This document shows positions 25,794 through 33,434 of a DNA stretch of 64,000 bases, piece by piece. This stretch comes from Abditibacteriaceae bacterium (GTDB taxonomy: Bacteria; Armatimonadota; Abditibacteriia; Abditibacteriales; Abditibacteriaceae). The stretch's first letter is position 1; every line of letters starts with the position of its first letter. The stretch covers positions 124,001-188,000 of the forward strand of contig JAFAZH010000002.1 of the NCBI GenBank assembly GCA_019239895.1, given 5' to 3'. Both the position numbers and the translations under genes were made by a program. The notes under the pieces were generated by a model. It was not told where the DNA came from. It made no database searches and saw nothing but the letters and a program-made list of their open reading frames with translations.

Positions 25794-27002
25794 TTAAGAC
25801 ACACCCATAAATTTATCCACAGCCGGAAAGACATTGTTGACGTACAGCGCGAACGCTCTGCCTACTACGATACCGGTCGCCACAGCGCACAGGATGAAGC
25901 ATAAAATTCCCACAACTCTGGGCGTTGCAATCAGACGATTTTGCACATCGGTTTCATAGTAGGCCGCAGACCGTTCTAACATCTCCACCATTGAACCACT
26001 GTAATTCCCAGTGCGCAATAAGCTCAGTGTCATCTCAGAGAAGATGCCCGTTTGGGTCAGCGCAGCAGGAATGGAAAGGTTTTGAGTGCGTGCCAGATGC
26101 GCGGCAGCCGCGAACTTCTCGTCCAGCAGCAGGTTACCTGAAATCCCCGCACACGCTTCAAGGGCCGCCGCTGGAACGACCCCGGCACGCGTTAAGAGAG
26201 TTAAGGCAGTCAAATAGCGACTGATGGCTAAATCACGCCATAATGCGCCCGTGAAAGGGATCAGCAAGATTAACTGATCCCGCATCCGCCGTCCCGCCTC
26301 TGTGCGCATAGCCAGGCGAAAAATTATATAAGCGATTGTTACAGTCAGCACAATCGGCACCAGTTCGCGGATGAGATCGTGGAAGTAACCCCTCAGCCCG
26401 GCCCGCAGCATGATAGCCTGCTGTGCCCCCTGGCTTAAGCCCGCATCATGTTTCATCAGTTCATCCAACCCATGCATCATAATGTTGGGCGTGTTTGGCA
26501 CCAACAAGAGCAAAGGCAGCAAGATATATTTGCTGATGAAAGTCGCCAAAAAGAGCCGCTTATGGAGCGTATGCTCGTTTTCCAATTCAGTTGCTAAGCG
26601 GTCAATCACCATGTCGAGCGAACCGCTTACTTCACCAACATAAAGAAAAGTTGCCTCGACACCCGAAAAGATATGCGCGCGCGTTTTCATCCAGGCCGAG
26701 AGCCTGCCGCCGCCTTCGACACAAATTTGGGCCTTGCGGGCTGCTTCGCGTAATTCAGGATGGCTCGTCACCTGGGTTAAGTGATGCAGCGCGGCTGCCA
26801 TGCTCATCCCCGCTTTGATGCAGGTCGCCCACTGGCGAAAAAAGATCATGCGTGCTTTGAGTGGCACCTGCACGGGTGTCTGGGGCGTGGCAGCTACTAC
26901 GGTTAGCTTTGTCAGGGCCACGCCTCCCTGGGGCATCACAGGAGCCGCCGTTGGAATGTTAGCAGGCGACTTTACAGAGGCATCTTTTAAAACACTGCTC
27001 AT
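25794..27002 (-). CDS. Type II secretion/pilus assembly F-like membrane protein
   Basis: This 402-residue protein has two T2SSF domains: an N-terminal one starting FFRQWATCIKAGMSMAAALHHL and a second one with SRYLTALTLLTRAGVVPAAALEACA, each followed by long hydrophobic segments. GspF/PilC proteins form the inner-membrane platform of type II secretion or type IV pilus machines. No ATPase, pilin or peptidase gene accompanies it here, so its machine must be encoded elsewhere. Residues 1-45 are an Ala/Pro/Val-rich extension. It lies between two fold-back repeats. Confidence 0.83.
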   Translation of the reverse strand: MSSVLKDASVKSPANIPTAAPVMPQGGVALTKLTVVAATPQTPVQVPLKARMIFFRQWATCIKAGMSMAAALHHLTQVTSHPELREAARKAQICVEGGGRLSAWMKTRAHIFSGVEATFLYVGEVSGSLDMVIDRLATELENEHTLHKRLFLATFISKYILLPLLLLVPNTPNIMMHGLDELMKHDAGLSQGAQQAIMLRAGLRGYFHDLIRELVPIVLTVTIAYIIFRLAMRTEAGRRMRDQLILLIPFTGALWRDLAISRYLTALTLLTRAGVVPAAALEACAGISGNLLLDEKFAAAAHLARTQNLSIPAALTQTGIFSEMTLSLLRTGNYSGSMVEMLERSAAYYETDVQNRLIATPRVVGILCFILCAVATGIVVGRAFALYVNNVFPAVDKFMGVS

Positions 27003-27025
27003 AGGTTTGCTTCCAGTAAGGTATT

Positions 27026-27171
27026 AGGCCGGGCCTATAAAAGACCCGGCAGGAAGGCGGTCAAGCCGCCAAGCGTCCGTTGGACGCCACAAGGATAGAG
27101 CTATAACAAGTGTTCCGTCCAAAGGACGGTTGGCTTAAGCCTTCCTGCCGGGTCTTTTATAGGCCCGGCCT
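27026..27171. repeat. Fold-back repeat, GCCGGGCCTATAAAAGACCCGGC family
   Basis: Perfect 33-bp arms (27026-27058, 27139-27171) with the same GCGTCCGTTGGACGC loop hairpin as the copy at 24471-24630. The arm bases have changed in a compensatory way relative to that copy. Confidence 0.92.
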
Positions 27172-27218
27172 ATCACTTAGGAGCTTACCACGCCTTAAAA
27201 GTTCGATTCATAGGCAAC

Positions 27219-27653
27219 TTAAAGCGGCGGGACTTCTACCAATTCACCGACGGTGAGGGGGTTGCGTCGCTGTTCGTCTGGAGAGCGACGATCAATGACC
27301 GCGACTTCACGCACTGTTTTCTCTTGAGTCCGCAGAATATCGGCCACCGAGCGCACGCAATCTTGGAGCACAGTGGTGCCACCCGTGAGATTAATCACAT
27401 TATCATCTTCTGCGAGTGCCGCTAACTCATGAGCGAGGTGGCGCGCCTCACCGAAACCATCCAAGGGATTTTCTAAGACGTGAGTTTCAATTTCACAACG
27501 GGAGTAATAAAAGCGTACGGCGTCGAGAGTGGAATTAAGGTTAATAATCGCTTCCGGCGAGGTTACCACAATGACGCGCTGGGGCCGCACCAGCAAAATG
27601 GCGGAATAGAGCGTTCCATAAGCTAAACCTAACGGTGTAAATAAAACGGTCAT
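27219..27653 (-). CDS. Solo CARF-like domain protein
   Basis: The 144-residue protein starts with a strand and nucleotide-type loop (VLFTPLGLAYGTLYSAILL, residues 3-21), then VIVVTSP, a central region with an Asp (PLDGF) and INLTGGTTVLQDCVRSVADI (87-106). The last matches the N-x-T-G-G-T-K/T hallmark of CARF domains, which bind cyclic oligoadenylates in type III CRISPR defence (Csm6/Csx1 sensors and Crn1 ring nucleases). No HEPN, HTH or nuclease domain is attached, and no CRISPR genes are near. It could be a ring nuclease-like or orphan sensor. The ribosome binding site is weak (AAAGAG). The fold assignment is by motif only. Confidence 0.55.
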   Translation of the reverse strand: MTVLFTPLGLAYGTLYSAILLVRPQRVIVVTSPEAIINLNSTLDAVRFYYSRCEIETHVLENPLDGFGEARHLAHELAALAEDDNVINLTGGTTVLQDCVRSVADILRTQEKTVREVAVIDRRSPDEQRRNPLTVGELVEVPPL

Positions 27654-27814
27654 AGCGGCTCTTTGCGATGCCTCGCGCGGCGCAGTGTACCGACCCTCCC
27701 CCCCTGCGTCAATAGATTATGATTGTGTTCGGTAGAGATTCAATGGGACTGCATCTCAGCGTTACAATATAGCTACCCGATTAAAATTTAGAAAATAAAT
27801 TTTGGCAACAGGCG

Positions 27815-27843
27815 TAGACAGGCACCCATAGTGAGGTTATAAT
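27815..27843 (+). promoter_or_regulatory. Strong sigma-70-type promoter of the 41-codon gene
   Basis: TAGACA (27815-27820) and a consensus TATAAT (27838-27843) are exactly 17 bases apart. Transcription would start near 27850, giving a leader of about 40 bases before the ATG at 27889. Confidence 0.7.
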
Positions 27844-27888
27844 AATCCATTCGTAACGAAAATCAAAATGAGATAGGAGGTTCACCGC

Positions 27889-28014
27889 ATGGAAAAGATG
27901 AGCAACGCAACTAACCAACCTAGCCAAAGGGTTCAGCTTAATGGCACCTTTGTCAGACCTGAATCCACCTACAACTTTGCGGTTTACCATTCGCCTCCTG
28001 AAAGGGTGTCTTAG
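27889..28014 (+). CDS. 41-residue orphan small protein
   Basis: The frame starts with ATG nine bases after a perfect AGGAGG and reads 41 residues: MEKMSNATNQPSQRVQLNGT at the start and ending HSPPERVS. It is hydrophilic, without a membrane segment, cysteines or repeats. A near-consensus promoter lies upstream and a strong terminator downstream, so it forms a complete one-gene transcription unit that should be well expressed. I recognise no family. Alternatives are a leader peptide of rtcB, made less likely by the terminator, or an RNA gene carrying a chance frame. Confidence 0.65.
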   Translation: MEKMSNATNQPSQRVQLNGTFVRPESTYNFAVYHSPPERVS

Positions 28015-28040
28015 GACACTATCAATTCAGTTTCAGAGCC

Positions 28041-28084
28041 AAGCGCGGATGTCAAACCCATGACATTCGCGCTTTTGTTTTATT
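28041..28084 (+). terminator. Intrinsic terminator after the small gene
   Basis: A 14-bp stem (28041-28054 with 28061-28074, one G-T pair) with a six-base loop is followed by TTTTGTTTTATTT, 27 bases after the stop codon. Confidence 0.8.
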
Positions 28085-28087
28085 TAG

Positions 28088-28222
28088 GGATTCACTACAA
28101 AGACACAAAGGGCACGAAGAGAAGAAAACAAAAAACAGAATACAGCACACAGGTGCTTTCTAACTTGCGGGTATTCTGTTTTCTGTCTACTGTTTTCTCT
28201 CCTCTGTGTCTCTGTGGTGAAC
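28088..28222. repeat. Fold-back repeat, CAAAGACACAAAGG/CTCTGTGTCTCTGTGGTG type
   Basis: The outer arms (TTCACTACAAAGACACAAAGG and CCTCTGTGTCTCTGTGGTGAA) pair imperfectly, and AAAACAGAATAC/GTATTCTGTTTTCTG pair inside. It fills the space before rtcB, where the rtcB frame stays open through the repeat but has no start signal. Confidence 0.75.
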
Positions 28223-28236
28223 CAAAAGAGAGATTT

Positions 28237-29673
28237 ATGGACGACAAGATTATTACAGGAAAGATTTTTAAGCAGCATGGCTGGCCGGAGGGCAAGATCA
28301 TCGGGCTGGCCAAAGGAGCGGCTACGGCTCTGGCCGCGCAGGGAGCCGAGCGTGAGGCTATCTTAGAGCAGTTAGATGCGGTGCGTGCCCAACCGGGACA
28401 GTTCCTGGCTGACCCACTGTTGGGCGACTTAGCCCGCGAGTGCCTGCGTCGTGAAACGGTGGAAACCTCACGTATTGATGATGCTTTACGCGACCGTCCG
28501 CTCGACTACAAAGTGTGGGGAGCAGGTGGCATTGACCCAGGGGCCGTGCAGCAGATGGAGAATGCGCTACGCTTGCCCGTTGCTGTGGCGGGTGCCCTCA
28601 TGCCCGATGCCCATGTTGGCTATGGCTTACCTATTGGTGGTGTATTAGCTACGCAAGATGCGGTGATCCCTTATGCTGTGGGCGTGGATATTGCCTGCCG
28701 TATGCGCTTATCGCTCTATGATGTTTCGCCGCATGTGTTAGGTCAGCGCAAGGGGCAGTTTGAAAAGTCGCTGGTGGAGCAGACGCAATTCGGCACGGGG
28801 GCGAAGTGGAGTGGGGCGGCGCGGCATCAGCATGAAGTACTCGATGACCCGGCCTGGAAAGCGACACGGCTCTTGAAGTCCTTGCAAGCCAAAGCCTACG
28901 AGCAGTTGGGCACGTCGGGCACGGGCAACCACTTTGTAGAGTGGGGTGTCTTCGAGCTAAAAGCCGACGCACCTGATCTACAACTTGCGGCGGGGACGTA
29001 TCTGGCGCTGCTCTCGCACTCTGGTTCGCGCGGCGTGGGCTTTAAGATTGCCAATGAATTTTCCAGGATTGCCCGTGATCTGCATCCGAAGTTGGAGAAT
29101 TCCGTGCGCCATCTCGCCTGGCTGCCGCTCGATAGTGAAGCCGGGCAAGAGTATTGGCTGTCAATGGAACTGGCGGGCCGTTTTGCCAGTGCCAACCATG
29201 CCGTTATTCACCGCCGCGTGGCTGAGGCGTGTGGCGTGAAGGAGATAGCTCATGTGGAGAATCACCACAACTTTGCCTGGCGCGAAACGCTGCCGGATGG
29301 CTCGACCGCCATTGTGCATCGCAAGGGCGCAACTCCGGCTGGCGCTGGCGTCTTAGGCGTCATTCCCGGTTCAATGGGCGACCCTGGCTATGTGGTGCGG
29401 GGCAAGGGTGTGGTGGAAGCAGTGAACTCTGCTTCGCACGGGGCCGGTCGCAAGATGAGCCGCCGGGGAGCAATGGATTCTATCACTAAAACGATGCGCG
29501 ACCGCTACTTGCAAGCGCGCGGTGTCACCCTGTTGGGTGGCGGACTGGATGAATCGCCACAGGCTTATAAGGATATTGAGGAGGTCATTGCGGCCCAATC
29601 TGATTTAGTGGAGATTATCGGCAAGTTTGCGCCACGCATTGTGCGTATGGCTGAAGAGCCAGGAGATGTTTAG
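28237..29673 (+). CDS. rtcB: RtcB-family RNA ligase
   Basis: The 478-residue protein has the RtcB metal and GMP sites: PDAHVGYG (Asp124, His126), GVDIACRM (Asp151, Cys154), SGTGNHFVEW, SHSGSRGVG, VHRKGATPAGAG and a C-terminal SASHGAGRKMSR. RtcB joins RNA 2',3'-cyclic phosphate or 3'-phosphate to 5'-OH ends using GTP and Mn2+, repairing cleaved tRNA or rRNA. The motifs are intact, with GVDIACRM and ATPAGAG slightly off the usual GVDIGCGM and ATRAF forms, as in the second bacterial RtcB subgroup. No archease or rtcA/prfH gene is next to it. AAGAGAG precedes the ATG at 28237; the upstream frame through the repeat is disregarded. Confidence 0.93.
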   Translation: MDDKIITGKIFKQHGWPEGKIIGLAKGAATALAAQGAEREAILEQLDAVRAQPGQFLADPLLGDLARECLRRETVETSRIDDALRDRPLDYKVWGAGGIDPGAVQQMENALRLPVAVAGALMPDAHVGYGLPIGGVLATQDAVIPYAVGVDIACRMRLSLYDVSPHVLGQRKGQFEKSLVEQTQFGTGAKWSGAARHQHEVLDDPAWKATRLLKSLQAKAYEQLGTSGTGNHFVEWGVFELKADAPDLQLAAGTYLALLSHSGSRGVGFKIANEFSRIARDLHPKLENSVRHLAWLPLDSEAGQEYWLSMELAGRFASANHAVIHRRVAEACGVKEIAHVENHHNFAWRETLPDGSTAIVHRKGATPAGAGVLGVIPGSMGDPGYVVRGKGVVEAVNSASHGAGRKMSRRGAMDSITKTMRDRYLQARGVTLLGGGLDESPQAYKDIEEVIAAQSDLVEIIGKFAPRIVRMAEEPGDV

Positions 29674-29707
29674 ACGGGGTCGTCGCATCTGCGATTATCT
29701 TTCGATC

Positions 29708-29751
29708 AAAATAAAGGCGGAGTATCTGATCAGATACTCCGCCTTTATTTT
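29708..29751. terminator. Bidirectional intrinsic terminator after rtcB
   Basis: A perfect 44-base palindrome with arms AAAATAAAGGCGGAGTATCT and its inverse lies between the convergent rtcB and lipoprotein genes. Both ends carry T/A runs suited to termination. Confidence 0.88.
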
Positions 29752-29777
29752 GTTAAACCGGCACTAATTCATGCTCA

Positions 29778-30914
29778 TTAATGGCGGCCCCGACGAGAGA
29801 GTGGTCGTGGCGTTACGCTGATCGTAGGAGCCGGGGTAGGAAAGCCACCAGGTGTGGTTGAAGTCGTCGGGAGCGGCGTCGGATTGGTGATAGGCGTGCC
29901 ACCAGGTGTCCCGCCCGGCGTCCTGATGGGAGTCGGGAAAAACGTCGCACTCGGTGTCGGTTGAGACGTTGGGAAAGGCGTGCCGCCTGGCGTCCGGCCC
30001 GGTGTCGTTGTTGGAAATGGGCTCGAGGTGGGGCCAGTGGTTGGTCTGGGTGTTGGATTACCGCCACCGCCGATGGGAGTTGGAGTGCCACCGCCACCAA
30101 TGGGTGTCGGATTGCCACCTCCACCACCGGGAGTTGGAGTGCTGCCACCACCGGGCGGTGTGGGTACGCCGCCTTTAGGAGTTGGGGTGCCTCTGCCGCC
30201 CGGAGTCCGGCGCGGCGTATTAGTCGGAATAGGCGTAGAAGCCGCATTAATGTTGGTCAAGACTGTGTTTAAGACAGCGTTCGTAGTCTTGCTAAATTGG
30301 ATGACATCTTTAGCATCGGTCACAGCCCGCGCGGTGGTGGCTGAAGGCGTGCCAATCGAAGCGACCTGCACCGCACGATTGATGTACTCGGTGATATTGC
30401 CAAGTCGCAACTGGCTGAGGACAATACCCCGCGCTTGAGCAGCGGCAAAGAGCACCTGCACCGCTGCTGTAGTTTCAGGAGAAATATCCACAATCGGGCC
30501 AGTCACAATATTCTCCAGAGTGACACCCGTCGGCCCGCCAGCGCGCACCACTAAAGAGGGCGATGGCCCAACGCCTATCGGTAGGGTCAGGGTATACCCG
30601 CCCAGGGAGTCTGTCGTGGTTTGGGCCAAGGTCGTAAAACCGGTACCGTTGTTATTAACCTGCCCCACCGTCACAGGCACGTTGGGCACCGGGGCATAGG
30701 CCGGATTAGCCCTGGTAACGATTTTACGGACACTGCTCAGGGTTCGGCCTGGCGCGAAGACGGTGCCCCGCACAGAAAAACCAGGCGTATTATCATTGCC
30801 ACCCCCGCCTCCGCCACCACAACCGGCCAGCCACATACCGGCCAGGAATGGCCCTGCGACCAAAGCACCAATAAGTCCGCGTAAATTGTTTTGCTGCCAC
30901 CACCTGATATTCAT
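29778..30914 (-). CDS. Lipoprotein with Pro/Thr/Gly-rich low-complexity tail
   Basis: The 378-residue product has a signal peptide ending in the lipobox LAGC (Cys32), a poly-Gly run, and a beta-rich region of about 180 residues (VRGTVFAPGR to TLPIGVG) that resembles carboxypeptidase-regulatory-like folds. Its second half is a tail made of repeats such as GGGGTPTPIGGGGNPTP, rich in Pro, Thr, Gly and Ser and ending in RRGRH. The tail may span the cell wall or be glycosylated; both are inference. AAGGA lies nine bases before the ATG. Confidence 0.75.
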   Translation of the reverse strand: MNIRWWQQNNLRGLIGALVAGPFLAGMWLAGCGGGGGGGNDNTPGFSVRGTVFAPGRTLSSVRKIVTRANPAYAPVPNVPVTVGQVNNNGTGFTTLAQTTTDSLGGYTLTLPIGVGPSPSLVVRAGGPTGVTLENIVTGPIVDISPETTAAVQVLFAAAQARGIVLSQLRLGNITEYINRAVQVASIGTPSATTARAVTDAKDVIQFSKTTNAVLNTVLTNINAASTPIPTNTPRRTPGGRGTPTPKGGVPTPPGGGSTPTPGGGGGNPTPIGGGGTPTPIGGGGNPTPRPTTGPTSSPFPTTTPGRTPGGTPFPTSQPTPSATFFPTPIRTPGGTPGGTPITNPTPLPTTSTTPGGFPTPAPTISVTPRPLSRRGRH

Positions 30915-31343
30915 ATCAACATCCTTTCTGCGAGCAAGATTCCACTAAGAATAACCGTCAGAATTGTCTAGCTTCGAGCGCCTTGGTTGTATATCTATGC
31001 TGAGGTTAGTTTCAGGTATACAACAATTTGGGATTAAATAAAATTTATTTTAAGAACAGCTACAGCAGGGAACTTCGGAGTGGCTTTGAAGTGAAGCCCC
31101 TTACTGTGCAGATAGCGTTCCAATGTTCAGGTGCTTTTCGTTCTCTTGCAGGGTTATTTACCATCTTCTTTGCCACCACACAATACCCTTTATCATTTCT
31201 TGAGCAACTTTCATGAGTAGTGCCCAATTACTTGTCGCACCGCGCCCTGGAACACCCGCCACTCGCAGGGCACTACATTTGCAAAATGCCCCCCTCATAC
31301 CACATTCCAAGTGTTAATTTGGTGATTTAGGGGAGGTCATACA
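30915..31343. other. Intergenic region between divergent lipoprotein genes
   Basis: This 429-base gap separates two divergently transcribed lipoprotein genes and should hold both promoters, though I see no clear -35/-10 pair. A GTAGTGCCC/GGGCACTAC inverted pair lies near 31220-31276. No convincing reading frame, tRNA or riboswitch is visible. Confidence 0.6.
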
Positions 31344-31814
31344 ATGCGCAGGACACGGACGTGGGGCAAAACGTTAGGGACAGGCTGGCTTGGGGTCGCT
31401 ATTTTAGTCGCCTTGGCTGGATGTAACAGCAAGGATCAAGATTTGCCCAGTGCCAATCAGGTGGCGGGTGGTGTAGAAAACGCAGCCACTACAGTCAAAA
31501 AAGAAGCCGGGCCTGCGGTGCTCAAGGCTGCCAAAACAGTGGAGAAAGCCGCCGCACCATTAGTTAAAGTCACTGATGAAACAGCTATGACGACTAAGGT
31601 TAAAGGGGCAATCATGGCCGATAACACAGTAGATTCCAGCAAAATTAATGTGGATGTTAAGGGCAACGAGGTTATCTTACGGGGTCGCGTGAAGAATGCT
31701 GCCCAAAGAGCGCATGTGCAAAATATCGCTAAACATGAAGCGCCCAACTACAAGCTCGTTGATCAATTGCAATTGGAAGGTGCTGCGGTTAAAGTAGTGC
31801 CCAAGAAGCCTTAG
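31344..31814 (+). CDS. BON-domain lipoprotein
   Basis: The 156-residue protein begins with a signal peptide ending in LAGC (Cys27), then a helical Ala/Lys/Val-rich stretch (ATTVKKEAGPAVLKAAKTVEKAAAP). Residues 75-150 form a BON domain, seen in TKVKGAIMADNTVDSSKINVD and GNEVILRGRVKNAAQRAHVQNIA. BON domains bind membranes or lipids and occur in OsmY/DolP-type envelope stress proteins. GGGGAGG precedes the ATG. The role is inferred from the domain. Confidence 0.85.
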   Translation: MRRTRTWGKTLGTGWLGVAILVALAGCNSKDQDLPSANQVAGGVENAATTVKKEAGPAVLKAAKTVEKAAAPLVKVTDETAMTTKVKGAIMADNTVDSSKINVDVKGNEVILRGRVKNAAQRAHVQNIAKHEAPNYKLVDQLQLEGAAVKVVPKKP

Positions 31815-31822
31815 CCTCTAGC

Positions 31823-33226
31823 TTAATCGAGTGCGCCTTCATAGAGGTCAAACTTCTCATCACCGGTAATTAACTTATAAGCATCGCGCACCTGGCGGAA
31901 ACCGTTCTGCATCAGGAACCCCGCGTCGCGCCCGTAGCTTTTAATTCCCAAAACATAAAAGTTAGGTTCCGGGTGCAGTAGCAATTGAGGGTCGCCTACC
32001 ACGATTTGCCACCGGTCTTGCACCTCTTGCGGTTCGCTCTCGCTCTGATTTACCTCATCTTCTGCATCAGCTTTTGGACGAGGCCGTTTTTCTGCATAGC
32101 CTGTGGAAAGACCCACGCCACTATGCGCGTTATTATGGATTAGCTTCTCGGCCAAACGATAAGGCCCATCGGTGGCGGGATGAATATGCGCCTGAACTTC
32201 CGACCAGAGGGTGTGATCTGGCCCAAAGCCCGTATGCGCTACCACATTATCGCATTCAATTGTCCACGATTCCGCTGCGACATCCGCAACTGAAGTATCT
32301 TGAGTAGCACTCTGCGTCTGTGCTATCGCATCTGGCGTACCAAAGTTGCTGAGCGTGACGCGGAAGTTTTTACCGTTATGCGCAATGGCATCCACCACCG
32401 TGCGCGGGTGGAAATCTACGTTGTGTCGTTCAGTCAATTCATTAGCACGCCGGTGTAAGGCATCGCGGTTAGGGTTGGGGTCATCTGGGACAAGAGTATA
32501 AGGATAGCCATGAGGTGGCACCTCACGCCGCACGGCCCAGGTGATGCGCGTTTCAGGAAACTCCTCAAACAGATCGGCAATGGCTAAAAGTGTTCCGGCT
32601 GCCGAATGGCCACTGCCAACCACAAGGGTATGTCGATTAGCAAAGCGGGCACGCTCCCGGCCTAAAACATCTGGCAAGTGATAATCAATGCGCTTCTGAT
32701 TAGCGATTTCTCCGATGCAGGGGGCACCGCCGTTGCCTAACCAGTTGGGTGTGCCATAAACACCAGTGGCATCCAGCACCACATCCGCATGATGCACCTT
32801 TTCCTGAAACGCGCCGCCCAGCAATAACCGAAAGGGGAAGTCGGCACGACGCGGGTCATTGATAAAGTCACTTTTCAGGCACCGCTCGCGGGTGAGACGC
32901 AGCACTTCAGTTTGTGGATAAATGCGCCCCCGTAATGGTTCGAGGGTGGTTAAGCGCAATACATAGTCCGCCAATTCATTGCCGGAGGAAGTCGTTTCTC
33001 CATCGGGTAGTTCAAAGCCTCTTTCGGTGAGCAAGCGGCTAGCCAGCGGGCTGCGGTTGCGCTTCCACTCGGTAAAGAACCGGATATGCCCCCACTGGCG
33101 CACATTTTCCGCAATGCGCCCTCGTTCATATAAGCGCACATCCAAGCCAGCACAGGCCCCATACAACGCGGCCTCCATGCCAATCGGCCCCCCGCCGATA
33201 ATGGCGATTCTTTTCTGTTCAGGCAT
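31823..33226 (-). CDS. FAD/NAD(P)-binding oxidoreductase
   Basis: The 467-residue flavoprotein starts with a Rossmann motif IAIIGGGPIGMEAAL (residues 7-21) for FAD, has a second nucleotide motif VVGSGHSAAGTLL near residue 200, and an ATG motif (VLDATGVYGTPNWLG) typical of flavin monooxygenase/thioredoxin-reductase-like enzymes. A C-terminal FYVLGIKSYGRDAGFLMQNGF segment closes the FAD site. No redox-active CxxC is seen, so a monooxygenase-like or transhydrogenation role is likelier. Substrate unknown. It is convergent with the BON gene. Confidence 0.8.
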   Translation of the reverse strand: MPEQKRIAIIGGGPIGMEAALYGACAGLDVRLYERGRIAENVRQWGHIRFFTEWKRNRSPLASRLLTERGFELPDGETTSSGNELADYVLRLTTLEPLRGRIYPQTEVLRLTRERCLKSDFINDPRRADFPFRLLLGGAFQEKVHHADVVLDATGVYGTPNWLGNGGAPCIGEIANQKRIDYHLPDVLGRERARFANRHTLVVGSGHSAAGTLLAIADLFEEFPETRITWAVRREVPPHGYPYTLVPDDPNPNRDALHRRANELTERHNVDFHPRTVVDAIAHNGKNFRVTLSNFGTPDAIAQTQSATQDTSVADVAAESWTIECDNVVAHTGFGPDHTLWSEVQAHIHPATDGPYRLAEKLIHNNAHSGVGLSTGYAEKRPRPKADAEDEVNQSESEPQEVQDRWQIVVGDPQLLLHPEPNFYVLGIKSYGRDAGFLMQNGFRQVRDAYKLITGDEKFDLYEGALD

Positions 33227-33264
33227 AAATTAATGTAATCTCACGCAGAGAGCGCAAAGAGAGA

Positions 33265-33420
33265 ATTTTAGCCACAGAACCACACAGAAGAACACGGAAT
33301 TTGGGGTTAGGGTTTAGCGAAACAGCAAAATCAAGGCTGCTATTGTCACCCTGTCACCCCCTCACCTTGTCACCCCTTCTCTTCTTTCTGTGTTCTTCTG
33401 TGTGGTTCTGTGGCTAAAAT
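33265..33420. repeat. Fold-back repeat, TTTTAGCCACAGAACCACAC family
   Basis: Perfect 31-bp inverted arms (33265-33295 and 33390-33420) enclose about 94 bases with TGTCACCCTGTCACCCCC-type runs. The same arm sequence occurs at 50.08-50.25 kb. Confidence 0.92.
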
Positions 33421-33434
33421 TCTTTGTCGTTAAA

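Noticed and set aside
27190-27215. tRNA T-arm (GTTCGATTC)
   Set aside because: The flanking bases do not pair and no acceptor or anticodon arm can be built around it.
28060-28236. N-terminal extension of rtcB
   Set aside because: The frame runs through a fold-back repeat and the preceding terminator; the RtcB domain begins at the ATG at 28237.
29954-30247. Tandem DNA repeats in all six frames around 30.0-30.2 kb
   Set aside because: They are explained by the Pro/Thr/Gly-rich tail of the minus-strand lipoprotein.
31028-31216. 61-codon plus-strand frame upstream of the BON gene
   Set aside because: No ribosome binding site, no recognisable composition or motif; likely chance.
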